From: Cochliopodium minus
Lineage: Eukaryota > Discosea > Himatismenida > Cochliopodiidae
DNA length: 28,255 nt
Reading direction: 5' to 3'
Assembly (NCBI GenBank): GCA_024220525.1
Contig: JAMYWO010000092.1
Coordinates: 1-28,255, forward strand
The notes under the pieces were generated by a model. It had not been told where the DNA came from, made no database searches, and saw only the letters and a program-made list of their open reading frames with translations. The translations under genes were made by a program, and so were the position numbers. Shown piece by piece: positions 1 through 9,800 of the stretch (the first letter of the stretch is position 1; each line of letters begins with the position of its first letter).

Positions 1-681
1 TATTTTCTATTTTTTATTTTTTATTTTTTATTTTTTATTTTTTATTTTTTATTTTTTATTTTTAATTTTAATTTTTCATTTTCATTATTTTTTATTTTTA
101 ATTTTTTGGAAATTTTTTAATTTATTATCTTTTTTTTTTCATTTTCATTATTTTTTTTATTGTTGTTATTTTATTTTCATTTTTATGTTTTTTTTTTTTT
201 TTTTTTGATTTTTACATTTTATGTCATCGAAAAAGTGAATCATTTCGATGGTTTCCAAAAGCTGGAGGGTATCAAGAGAGTAGATTCTCATGGTATGATC
301 GTGATTTCCCCAACTAAGAAACTTGGTAGCTTTGGGGTACAGCACGAGCTGGTGTTTTTGGAGAGGAACTGGAATGTTGTTGATCACCAAAATGTTTCCA
401 ACTGGTGCTAAAATAAAATGAAATAAATAAAAATAAAATATCAAAAAAAATGAATAAAATAAATATTTAAAAAAATTAATAAATTAAAAAAATTAATAAA
501 TTAAAAAAATTAATAAATTAAAAAAATTAATAAATTAAAAAAATTAAAAACATTCAATTTTATCAAAAATTGTTTACCAGGAAATTTGAGGACAAAGCTT
601 TTTTTGAGATTCTTATAATTGATTGAGATTACAAACTTTTTGGAGGGCTCTGGATCTCGAATTATGTGAGGTTTATTAAAA
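1..681 (-). CDS. BEACH-family protein, C-terminal WD40 fragment (partial)
   Basis: Two exons are visible: 681-578 (phase 2 in, phase 1 out) and 407-216 (phase 1 out, donor at 215). The gene continues off the left edge. The first exon carries FNKPHIIR, matching the conserved QLF.KPH..R tail just after a BEACH domain, then VLKFP. The second exon carries FLSWGNHDHTMRIYSLDT followed by DDIKC, the first WD40 repeat typical of neurobeachin/LYST-type proteins. This family scaffolds vesicle traffic and lysosome-related organelle work. No BEACH or PH domain exon exists upstream on this strand: 682-800 is AT repeat and then another gene begins. It is therefore an orphan 3' end, either a pseudogene remnant or the product of a collapsed assembly. 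Domain identity is fairly sure; gene integrity is not. Confidence 0.7.
10..62. repeat. Tandem ATTTTTT heptamer
   Basis: About seven copies of a 7-nt ATTTTTT unit lie in the intron at the left edge (minus-strand BEACH gene). Confidence 0.8.
467..549. repeat. 17-nt tandem repeat in the BEACH-fragment intron
   Basis: About four and a half near-identical copies of a 17-nt unit (ATTAATAAATTAAAAAA) lie inside the intron 408-577. This is likely slippage-prone sequence. Confidence 0.8.
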
Positions 682-744
682 CTAAATAACGAAAGTAAAA
701 AAAAAATAATAAAAATAAAACTTTAAAAATAAAAAATAAAAAAT

Positions 745-796
745 AATTAAAAATTAAAAATTAAAAATTAAAAATTAAAAATTAAAAATTAAAATA
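745..796. repeat. Tandem ATTAAAA heptamer between the RING gene and the BEACH fragment
   Basis: About seven copies of a 7-nt unit lie exactly at the suspicious junction between the RING gene 3' end and the orphan BEACH exons. Confidence 0.75.
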
Positions 797-799
797 ATT

Positions 800-2242
800 T
801 TAGTTACCCAGATTAAATAAAAGTTCGATCCCTTTCTTCTTTTCAGTGTTCCTTTTCTTATTCTCCTTCCTTTCCTCAATCACAAGGAGTTTTTTGCTCA
901 TAACTTCGTTTTCATCGTTGAGATAAGAGTTTTTGATCTTGAGGGTGCTGTCTTCGTTTTCGCTTTGACTAATTTGGTATTTTAAAGCTCTTATTTCTTG
1001 AAGGTAGTCTTGTTCTTTGCCCATCCGCTTTTCCATCTCGTTATTTAGATCCGTATTTATTTTCTTCACTTTATCTAGTTCTATTGAAATGGTTTTCTTT
1101 TCTTCATTTTCTTTTCATTTCAAAAAAAAAAATTTAAAATAAAAATTAATCGAAATAAACGAAATAAAAAGTAAAATTAAAAATAATTGAAATAAACGAA
1201 ATAAAAAATTTAAATAAATAATTTAAATTATACAAAAATACAAAAAATAATATAATTCATAAAGAGAGAAATAAAAATAAGTTAAAAAAAATGGATGTTA
1301 AAGTATTTTAAAATAAAAAATAAATAAATAAAACAAAACAAAATTTTTAATAAAAATAAAGTTGAGATAAAAATGTAATAAAATTAAAAAATTAAAATTA
1401 AACATTATTTACCTTGTTTTAGTTGTAAATTTAAGTTATCTATTTGCTTTAAAAAAAAATTATTTTGTTCATAAAACTTGTTGATTATTTCGTTCATTTT
1501 CCTATTTTCTTCGTTAAGTTTGTTGATGTGCTCGTCCTTATACTTTATATATCTTACCAAATATGATGTACACTGTTGTTCGTGCAAGTAGAGCTGAGAA
1601 AACTTGTCTTTGAAGCCGCACATCCCTTTACATTCGCTCAGGTGTTCTTTTTTGCTTTGGGGATGATCTTTTATCTCTTTCACAAGCATTTCTAACAAAA
1701 AAGAAAGATTATTTTGGATTAATTCAACATAAATTTTATTGGAATGATTATGATAATTTTGGGTGATGATTATTTTAAATCCAAATAAGGTATAATCTCA
1801 TTTAAATGGATAATTTGGTATGATTCATAATTATTATTGATCTTGATTTTTCAATATTAAGAGTATTTTAATAAGATCCAATCGGAAATTCAATATTCAC
1901 TCAGGAATATTGATTGAATCAATATTCAATCACTAATATTGATTCAATCAAATGATTATTGAGTTGATACTCGAAATTTTCTTTACCTTTTTCGCATATA
2001 TTACATTTCACTTTCAAATTATGAATCCTTTCTCCTAATTTATTGTTTATTTCAAGATCCTCTTCACAACATCTATCTTTTTTATCAACAGAACAAAATC
2101 TGCAGTATCCATGGAAACATATTTGACATATTTTAGGAGGATATAAAAGATGATTGCATTGATGGCATATCATATTGTGTTTAATCTCTTCAATAATCAA
2201 AAATATCTTTTCCCTCTCATTATTTTCCAAATATACTTTCAT
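800..2242 (-). CDS. RING/TRAF-type zinc finger coiled-coil protein
   Basis: Three exons, 2242-1987, 1691-1413 and 1110-800, join in frame (both junctions phase 1) to give 281 residues ending at TAA 802-800. Residues 26-50 have cysteines C26, C29, C39, C42, C47 and C50 in a RING-like order. A second Cys pair (KCNIC) and an H-C-C-H-C run (KEHLSECKGMCGF, then LHEQQC) resemble a TRAF-type zinc finger. The rest is a long lysine/glutamate coiled coil. This suggests a ubiquitin-ligase-like adaptor that oligomerises through its tail, but a complete canonical RING cross-brace cannot be proved by eye. The cysteine spacing C-x2-C-x9-C-x2-C-x4-C-x2-C is identical to that of the gene at 24388-27174, so they are paralogues. 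A usable donor also lies at 807-806, so the true C-terminus could differ. Confidence 0.72.
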
Positions 2243-2516
2243 TTTTTATTTTTATTTTGTTAAAATTAAACTGAAAATATATAAAAAAAAGGAGGTAAAT
2301 GAAAAAAGGAAAAATATTTTTAATTCGGAATATATAACCTCAATTTTACAATTGTTATTTCATTTGGTGTATTTTGTTTGAAAATCATAAAAACAACACC
2401 AATATGAATATAAAATTATATCAAAAAATATAAAGATTTTTTTTTTTTAACTAACTTGTCGAATATTGGAAACTAATTATTATGTAAAAAATCACATAAA
2501 TTTCCCTAAAAAAAAT
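2243..2516. other. Short intergenic gap, RING gene to tRNA-Asn
   Basis: About 270 bp of AT-rich sequence lies between the start of the RING-coiled-coil gene and the tRNA 3' end. Apart from the tRNA T-run, I see no gene or clear motif. Confidence 0.5.
2508..2515 (-). terminator. Pol III T-run terminator of left tRNA-Asn
   Basis: Eight A residues on the plus strand (T on the transcribed strand) begin two bases after the end of the tRNA acceptor stem. Confidence 0.75.
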
Positions 2517-2588
2517 TCTCCGTGGTGGGATCGAACCACCGACCTCCCGATTAACAGTCGGACGCTCTACCAACTAAGCCAACGGAGA
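2517..2588 (-). tRNA. tRNA-Asn (anticodon GUU)
   Basis: A 72-nt cloverleaf is read on the minus strand: a 7-bp acceptor stem (TCTCCGT with ACGGAGA), a D arm, a 5-bp anticodon stem around loop CTGTTAA with anticodon GTT, and a T arm GGTGG-TTCGATC-CCACC. There is no intron. Eight T residues follow the 3' end on the minus strand (2515-2508), a normal RNA polymerase III terminator. The gene is identical over all 72 nt to the copy at 28172-28243 and lies in the left arm of the inverted duplication. Confidence 0.96.
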
Positions 2589-2758
2589 TAAAATTTCTTG
2601 TTTTAATTTATATATTATTGCAATATTATTTTATACCTATAATTTCTTTAAAAACAAACTTTTTGTATATACTTCAAATTTGAATTCAAAAATACAATCA
2701 TTTTTTTTAGATAATTAAAATCAAATTGAAAATTACAAATTTAAAATAAAAAAAAAAA

Positions 2759-2914
2759 ATGATTAATCTGAGAAATATTAAAAAAGAAAGAAAATTTATT
2801 GAAAAAAAATCAACGAACAAGGAAAGAAATTTAATTTTACAAAAAGAATGGAGTGAATTTGAAATAATTTTTTTAATAAAGATTAGTCATCGATCATTTT
2901 TTCAATTTCATTAA
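2759..2914 (+). pseudogene. Truncated copy of the UBC12-like E2 first exon
   Basis: The ATG at 2759 opens a frame starting MINLRNIKKERKFIEKK that matches the start of the E2 gene at 28000 (minus strand). Homology ends after about 35 codons (KEWSEFE). The frame then runs about 17 unrelated codons into the antisense of the calponin-homology gene's last exon and stops at TAA 2912-2914. The E2 core, catalytic cysteine and second exon are absent, so this cannot be an active enzyme. It lacks one codon relative to the full gene. It is a by-product of the inverted duplication; its upstream spacer, and hence possibly a promoter, was copied as well. Confidence 0.85.
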
Positions 2915-5900
2915 TCAAGTTGAGGAGGACGTTCGTGATTTCTTGCCAGATATCTTCAACATCATCAAGATGCTTGTACTTGTACCATACAGTGGAGATA
3001 CCCCAACAAAAAGTCAAGATGATATCGTGAGAAACCTTCAAGAGGGCGTTTCTAAGAAGCATAGACAACACATCCAACCTTGCATTCTCCAAAAAAGAGA
3101 ATAAATGTTCGGAGAAGGAGGAGAGATCAAAATCGTAGATGCTGGACTTTATGTAGGAAGAGATTTTGAAGAGATTCAACTTGAGTTTTTCGGGATCGTG
3201 TGGGGATGTGGACAAAGGTTTTTGAGCCAAACTTTTCATGCATTTTTTCATAACAAAGAGTCCTAGATTAAAAAAATAATGTAAATTAAAAAAAAACATG
3301 TAATAAAAGTAATTTCAAATAAAAACAGATAAGAAAAAAAAAATATTTTCAAGGAGAAAATCTTTTTTTTTTTATTACCCATCAACACAAGAGCAGGATG
3401 AGGATAATTAATGTCTTTTTTCTTTGGATGGGTCTCCTTTTGTTTGGAAACGGCGAGATCCAAGAGATGAAGAAACTGAAAAAGTTTCTTGGAAGGAACA
3501 GAATCCAAAATGTGAAGGACATTCATCTTGTTGGATTTCTTGGAAATCTCGATGATCTTGTCAGCCGCGTCCTTCTCACTTTTGAACACGGAAAACTTCA
3601 AAGAGAGATCCTGTTTGGAATCCTCATATTCCAAATAAGATTTGGCACTACGGATGGTAAAATGATCAGAACCAGTGTCATTGAGAGAGGAGAACTTTTT
3701 CGATTTGTTAAGACGGAGAGTTCCGGCCTGAAACTTGCTCCACATGTAGAACTGTTCCTCGTCAGGCTCGATCTCCTCATTTTCGAACTCTTCTTCCAAC
3801 ATCTTCCTCTTGTAGTCCGAGTGTTGATAGACGATGTCACGGAAACCAGCGAGAGATTTTTTGATATCTTCAAAGTCCAACTTGATTTCGCGGTAATCTA
3901 ATTGTCCATCCAAGTACTGTTGAATGCCTCCCATGAAATTGTTTCTTAGCTTCAAGAACTTTTTGTAGTGGAGATCCAATTCTTTAATGGCGTCTCTGTC
4001 ATCGAAAACCTTGAATACATTGTCGAGCTCGTCAACGAGTGTTCGGGTGAGACTTTCTACGTTGTTGCTGGGGACGCTTCTCCTTCCAGGATTGATCTCC
4101 ATGATCATTCTGAACTCTCTCTTCAACTCCATGAGAATTTCTACTATGTTTCTTTTTGGTTTTTCGACCTTTCTGTTGTTTTCGATGACAGGAAAAAGGC
4201 TCAGCAAGTAATTGGTGTGAATCAAATGTCTCTGCAAGTTTCTGTCAACAACAAGATGTTGTCCCACATTCTCTATCTTCTTCCTTAGCTTCACAGACTC
4301 CTTGAGCAACAAAGTACTGCAATCCAAAAGCTTTATTATCTCGACCGAAACCAAATTGGTGATCTCTCCATCTACCAAGGGCAATTTGCTTTGCACCATT
4401 GTCACATATAACTTGATGATCCTCAGATCGTAAGATCCGTAAACTTTCTCTATAAGTCTTTTCACTTTTTTCTGGTTGACAGGGGTTTTGTGCACAAAAT
4501 TTTGTTTTTTTTCATTCAACTCCCTTTTCCTGTCGTATTCGTCTGTGTCGCTGTCTCCATCATCTGTGAACATCCCTCCCAGAAAATCATGGATTGCATC
4601 GATATCATCTTGAAATCTTACATCATTTTTGCTTCTGTTCCAATCATCTATTTCCTCAAGAGGATCTAATTAAAAAAGGGTGAGATATTAAATCGATTTT
4701 AAAATAAAATAAAAAAAAAGGTTAAAGATGAAATTTTTTTGAACCCATCAATTGAATGCAATCTTCCAATGGTACTTCATCATCTCTCAAATTATCAATC
4801 ACATCACCAAGAGCTTCAAGAATATCCACCAGTTTTTCCTTGTTCTCTTTCGTCAAAGGAAAGTTCTTCACCAATCTATTGTGATGATCAAAAGTACTTG
4901 GCTTGTTTCTTAGATGATTGATGACATCTTCCTTGAGATCCTTGAATAAGCAGATCAGTTCTTTCTGAAGTTTTTTGTTGGGGTTCATCAACCTCTCGTA
5001 GAACTGTTTGATCCTTTCTTTCTTGGACTCCAAAACGAGAACTCTATTTTTTGGATCATTATCGACAGAAGGTATCTTGTTGTGAAACTCTGTATATTTC
5101 TTGGATAATCTTTTTAGAAAGAAACAAAAATTAAGAAATATTTAAAGGAATTTTAATTTTTTAAAAATTTAATGTTTAACAATAAAAAGTTAAATAAAAA
5201 TGGGTTTACCTTTTATTCTTATCAAATTCTTTGATGTGAAATGGTTCTTTCATAAAAACAACATCCCTTTCATCATCGTCACTTTGATTATCAGCTCTTT
5301 TTTGATGCACTTCTGTATATTTCTTTGATAATCTAATGAATGATAAAAAGAAATAAGTATTGATTGGAATAAAAAAAAAAAAAGCTAAAAAACACAAACT
5401 TTTTATCTTCTGCAACAAGATTTTTTCTTGGGGAAGGCTTTTCTTTTTCGGGAAAGTTTTCTTTCATTTTGACTTTCTTCTCCTTCAACAATCTCTTCTC
5501 ATCTATAACCTTGACTTTCTTTTTCTCCTCTTTCAGATTCACTTCTTTTCTGTCTTCTTCCATTCTCTTTAACACCAGCTCCTTTTCTTTTATCTCTTCC
5601 AAAACTATTTTTTCATTGATTACATCGTTTCCTTTGTCAACATTTTCTTTGTCTTTTTTTAAAATAATCGTAAATAAATTAAAATTTTTTTAATTTTTTT
5701 TATTCACCGTTTAATTTTCCAGGCCTGTTAGATTTTTTTATGTCTATATCCTTTTTCAAGTAGTTTTCGTTTTCTACCACACTTGCTTTATACTCTTTTG
5801 TTGCTTGGATGAACTCTTCTTTTGTTCTTTCATCCCCAAAGAGACATATTGCTCTCCATACGAAAGCGATTACTTGTGATTCGTTTTTTTCAAAGAATAC

Positions 5901-6517
5901 TACAAAAGTTAAGATTTTATTAAAAATGATATTTCAATATTAATAAATATAATTTTATAATTTAAAAATTAATAATAAATTTTATTCTCTTTTTACTATT
6001 ATCTGTAAATGAATTTTTGTTTGAATTATTATTTCCAAATCTATTCTCCAATTCATCCAGAAATGAAATTGCCACTGATGCATTATCCAAAACTAAATTA
6101 AAGGAAAATATTATGAATATATTTTATAGAATTTGGTATAATATTGTATGTAATTTGAAAATTTCTTACACAAATGCTTCTTTTTTGGATTTTCAACATA
6201 TTTATTTGCGCATTTTAATCCTGATGCCTCTTCCAATACAACAATAGCATTGGAAGCAGTCTTCATTCCATCCAATAATGATTCCATTAACTTCATATCC
6301 CTTTTTTTCAAATATTGATTACACCATAATCTACAAATCTTTAATTTTTTTTTTATAATTTTCGTTAAAATTTATATTTAATTTAGTTGAAGAAATCATC
6401 ATATTAATTAAAGTATTAGTAAGTTGTATTAGAAATTACATTTTCTTGTTTATCATCTCTTTTTCTAATTGACATCATGTTCCTTTTCTTCAATTCTACC
6501 ATCATTTGGTTTTCCAT
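2883..6517 (-). CDS. Calponin-homology domain coiled-coil protein
   Basis: Nine exons join in one frame to 980 residues: 6517-6440, 6338-6170, 6092-5997, 5899-5708, 5652-5400, 5332-5210, 5109-4745, 4665-3379 and 3262-2883 (TAA). Residues 27 to about 145 look like a single calponin-homology (CH) domain, split over exons 2-4: LWCNQYLKKR at the first helix, VVLEEASG at the LLE.lsG position, and VIAFVWRAICLF at the closing helix. This predicts binding to actin or to microtubules. A Lys/Glu-rich segment follows (exon 5), then two similar small exons starting with (K/R)LSKKYTE. A roughly 600-residue helical C-terminal region matches no family I recognise. The donors gttcaa (4744) and gtttgt (5399) are weak but phase-consistent. 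The gene is divergent from the PH gene and ends about 20 bp from the duplicated E2 fragment. Confidence 0.82.
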
Positions 6518-6877
6518 TTTTCTTAAGTAAAATCTGTTTGTTAATTATTTATTTCTCTTTTGAATTCTAATCGTTTATTGCTAAGTATAAAAGCTTTGAA
6601 ATTTGATCAATTTTTTTTTTTTTTTAATTGGCTGTGAGTGTCATTTCATTGTCAAAAAAAAAGATTCTTTAATTTAGGTTAAAATGATTGTGTTATGAGA
6701 ATAGGATCAATTATGAAACCTTCAATTCTCATATTTTTGAGGATCTTGCTTTTATTTTCAAAGAATTTTGTTTGAATTTTGTGAGTTAACTTTGATTTGA
6801 CAAAAAAATAAAATAAAACAAGAAAAAAATATCCAAAATAACCAAATATGAAAGAAATAACCAGATGTGTGTACTGA
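6518..6877. promoter_or_regulatory. Divergent intergenic region, CH gene / double-PH gene
   Basis: The two genes start back to back, so this 360 bp should hold both promoters. It is AT-rich, with a T-run near 6609. An 8-bp inverted repeat, ATGAGAAT (6695-6702) with ATTCTCAT (6725-6732), is present. The hydrophobic minus-strand frame here is low-complexity and is not called as a gene. I see no convincing TATA or initiator element. Confidence 0.35.
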
Positions 6878-9800
6878 ATGATAAAGATATATCTTATTAA
6901 AGGGAAGATATTTGATTCTTCACAATTAAATAAAAATAAAAATAAAAATGGATTGGAAATTAGGTTGGAAAATATCACTTTTACCCTTCATTCTTTACCT
7001 CTTACTTATTTTAAATTAGAATATCCTATAATTGAAGGGGATAGTGTAAAAAAACATCTCAAAATTTTTTTATTTTTTTATTTTTTCATATTTTACAAAT
7101 ATCTTCAGTATCTTGGACCGAGATTCAAACCTCTTGAAAAAGTAGGAGAATTAGAAATGCAATTATTCAGATATTCCAAAAAAGAATTAAAATCATTGTA
7201 TGTAGATAAATTTGTGGAAATAAATGGTCATGCAATCAATGTCTATAACAATAAATCTGTTAGAAAATCCTTTTTTCTTTGACAAAGTTTTAATATTTAT
7301 ATACTTGTGAAAATAATATATATTTCAATTATATCAATAAGATCCATTCTATTTTCAATTTATTAAAAATTATTTAAATAATATTAATGACAGTCACATT
7401 TTATTTATATTTCAAAGAGATTAATCACATATATTCTTCATTCTTTTTATTCTTTTTAAAAATAGGACAATGAACCTGCAATAAGATTCGATATTAAAGA
7501 AGTATTGATGGTAAAAGCATATGGAGGATTACCCAAACAACAATTGGACAAAGAAATAGCCATCTTCGGGATAATATCGAGATATCACATCTGCGATATG
7601 ACCAATTCTTACGTTTATTTTTTCAGATGTTCATCAGCATCTGAATTGAATGAATGGCTGAAAGTATATTACGTCAATTATCAATGGTCCATCAGATTCT
7701 CCGCCTTGTTTTATCCTAGAGGATCTGCAAAGGTGGAATACGATCAAGAAAATTATAATTTGAAGACTATACCAATGAAAGAAACATATATCAGAAATGC
7801 AAGATTACATACAAAAGTAAAATAATCAAAAAGTATTAAATAAAAGTATAAAATAAATAAATTATCTTGTATCGGAATTAAATATCTAAGATTTTAATAA
7901 TTTTTGAATTTAATTAATCTTATCATCTTTGATTTATCTAGACAATGGATTGTGGTTATCTTGAAAAAAAAGGATCCTCATTCGTTTCTAAATTCAATAA
8001 AAGATGGATTGAAGTGAATGGTACCAAGATGAATTATTATGTTAAACCAGGTGGAGAACTAAAGGGAGACGCAGACTCTTCTAACGCAGATGTATTTATA
8101 ATATGTAATGGAGTTGGATTTCCTGCAAAAAAAGAAAACAGTTTCAATTTTCAATGGTTTGGATTTACTGTTAATGATAGAAATTTCATTTGCAAGGATA
8201 ATGGTAAAAATAAAATATCAAAATTATTAATAAATTTCATAATGCATTTTAAATTTAGATATTAACACATTTGAGAGATGGGTCTTTTACCTTCTTACTT
8301 CTTCACAAAAACAAAAAGTAAGTAACATTCATTTCTTATTTTTAAATTTTTTTTTTAAATTTTTTTGTAGTCTTTTTTGGAAGTAATTACTTCAACTATA
8401 AAAAAATTGGAATCAACATACATTGTAGACGAACCAATCACTTACTCTTTTAAAAATATGGAAAAGAGCAGTTATCCTATCGTTCCAAGAGGTCCGATGG
8501 CAGGAAGAAGTACAAGGTAATTATTTTTAATCTTTAGTCTTTATTAAAACCAAATTCAAAAATTGTAGTCCTGAAGTTGATAGAAAAGTAAAGTTAGGAG
8601 GAGAAATAGATAGAAACCAAGTTCTTTCTATGAACAAGGGATCTGTAAATAATGCTCAAAATCAAATTATTCAGTCTAGATCTTCTCGCATGTCAGAAAT
8701 CACTTTTGAGAAGGACAAATTAGACGAACTCAACGAAATCGATGATCAAAGCCTCATAGATGAAGACAAAATAGACGAAATGAACATGTCTTCCATAGTT
8801 TATGACGAAATCACATATATTGACGAAGAACCTCCGTCAATTCCCAACCAACAACAACCATCTTCCAATCCAAGAAGAATCACAAGAAGAAGCACTGCTA
8901 AAAACAATAATACCCCCAAATTTGATTCTCCAATGGACTTGGAGTTGCAATCTTCTCAAAACAGGCTTGTGGAGGCTCTGGAAACAATAGAGGAACTAGA
9001 AAGGAAGCTGGAGTCAGAGCTTGACATCAAAGATCAGTTGCAAGAATACCAAAAGGAGCTCATGGAAACGCAACAAAAGCTCGAAGATGACAATGAGTTT
9101 CTATTGAGCCAGATAGAGCTTTTGGAAGAAGAAAATAACCAATTGAAAAACTCTGGAGGTGGAGGCGGCGACAACGATTTTGAGTCCAAAAACTTGGAGT
9201 TGATCGACAAGATCCAGGATATGGAGCAGCAGTTCACCATAGAAAGAGCGGAACATTTGGCTCAGTTGGAAGAATACGAGGCTCAATTGGAAATGGAGAA
9301 GGATCTTCAAAACCAAGTTAATACGGAGATTGAAGAAAACAACAAGAAGCATCAGAAGGAGGTCAATGATCTCGAGCAAGATATCACCGAGTTTGCTGAT
9401 CGTGTTCAGGAGTTGCTTGCTTTGAATGAGAAGCAAGCGGAGGAGATCAATCAACTCAAGAGTTCGAGACAGGAACCTCTCGAGGAGATCTCCCCTAATA
9501 GCAACAAAAGAAGCGAAGATATCAAAATATTGGAAATTAAACTAGAAGAAAAGGAATCTGAGATTAAAAGAATGCAGGTAAAAAAAATAAAAATATTTCT
9601 TAAATTTCTTTATATTGTTTAGCAAATTAACTTTATTTTTTATCATTTTCATTTTCTTTGATATTTCAACTATTTTTCAACATCTTTTTTTCTCAAAGAT
9701 CAAACTCTCCAATTTGAAAGAAAAACTCCAAAAAACAGAAGAGAAGTTCCAAAGGGAAGTTCAAGAGCTTTCTGATCTTCGCGAGATCAAAAAAGAGAGA

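Larger units (their letters stand above)
2508..2863. repeat. Left arm of a ~360-bp inverted duplication (tRNA-Asn plus E2 5' end)
   Basis: This stretch is the reverse complement of about 27893-28255. The tRNA is identical. The spacer between tRNA and E2 start matches with scattered substitutions, and the E2 start codon region matches except for one missing codon and one A-to-G change. Similarity stops just after the shared word GAGTGAATTTGA (2851-2862). The two arms enclose about 25 kb. Confidence 0.9.

Noticed and set aside
578-1110. A fusion of the RING-coiled-coil gene to the BEACH/WD40 exons (TRAF7-like RING-coiled-coil-WD40).
   Set aside because: The donor at 807-806 is phase 1 and the acceptor at 683-682 requires phase 2; the joined frame hits a stop at once. 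The WD40 exon also has post-BEACH features.
3398-4288. Long plus-strand open frames of 167 and 106 codons.
   Set aside because: They are antisense shadows of the large exon 4665-3379 of the calponin-homology gene, whose minus-strand frame is phase-consistent over nine exons.
6679-6978. A hydrophobic minus-strand frame resembling a small membrane protein.
   Set aside because: Phe/Ile/Leu-rich translation of AT-rich intergenic DNA overlapping the first PH-gene exon; no homology or conserved pattern.
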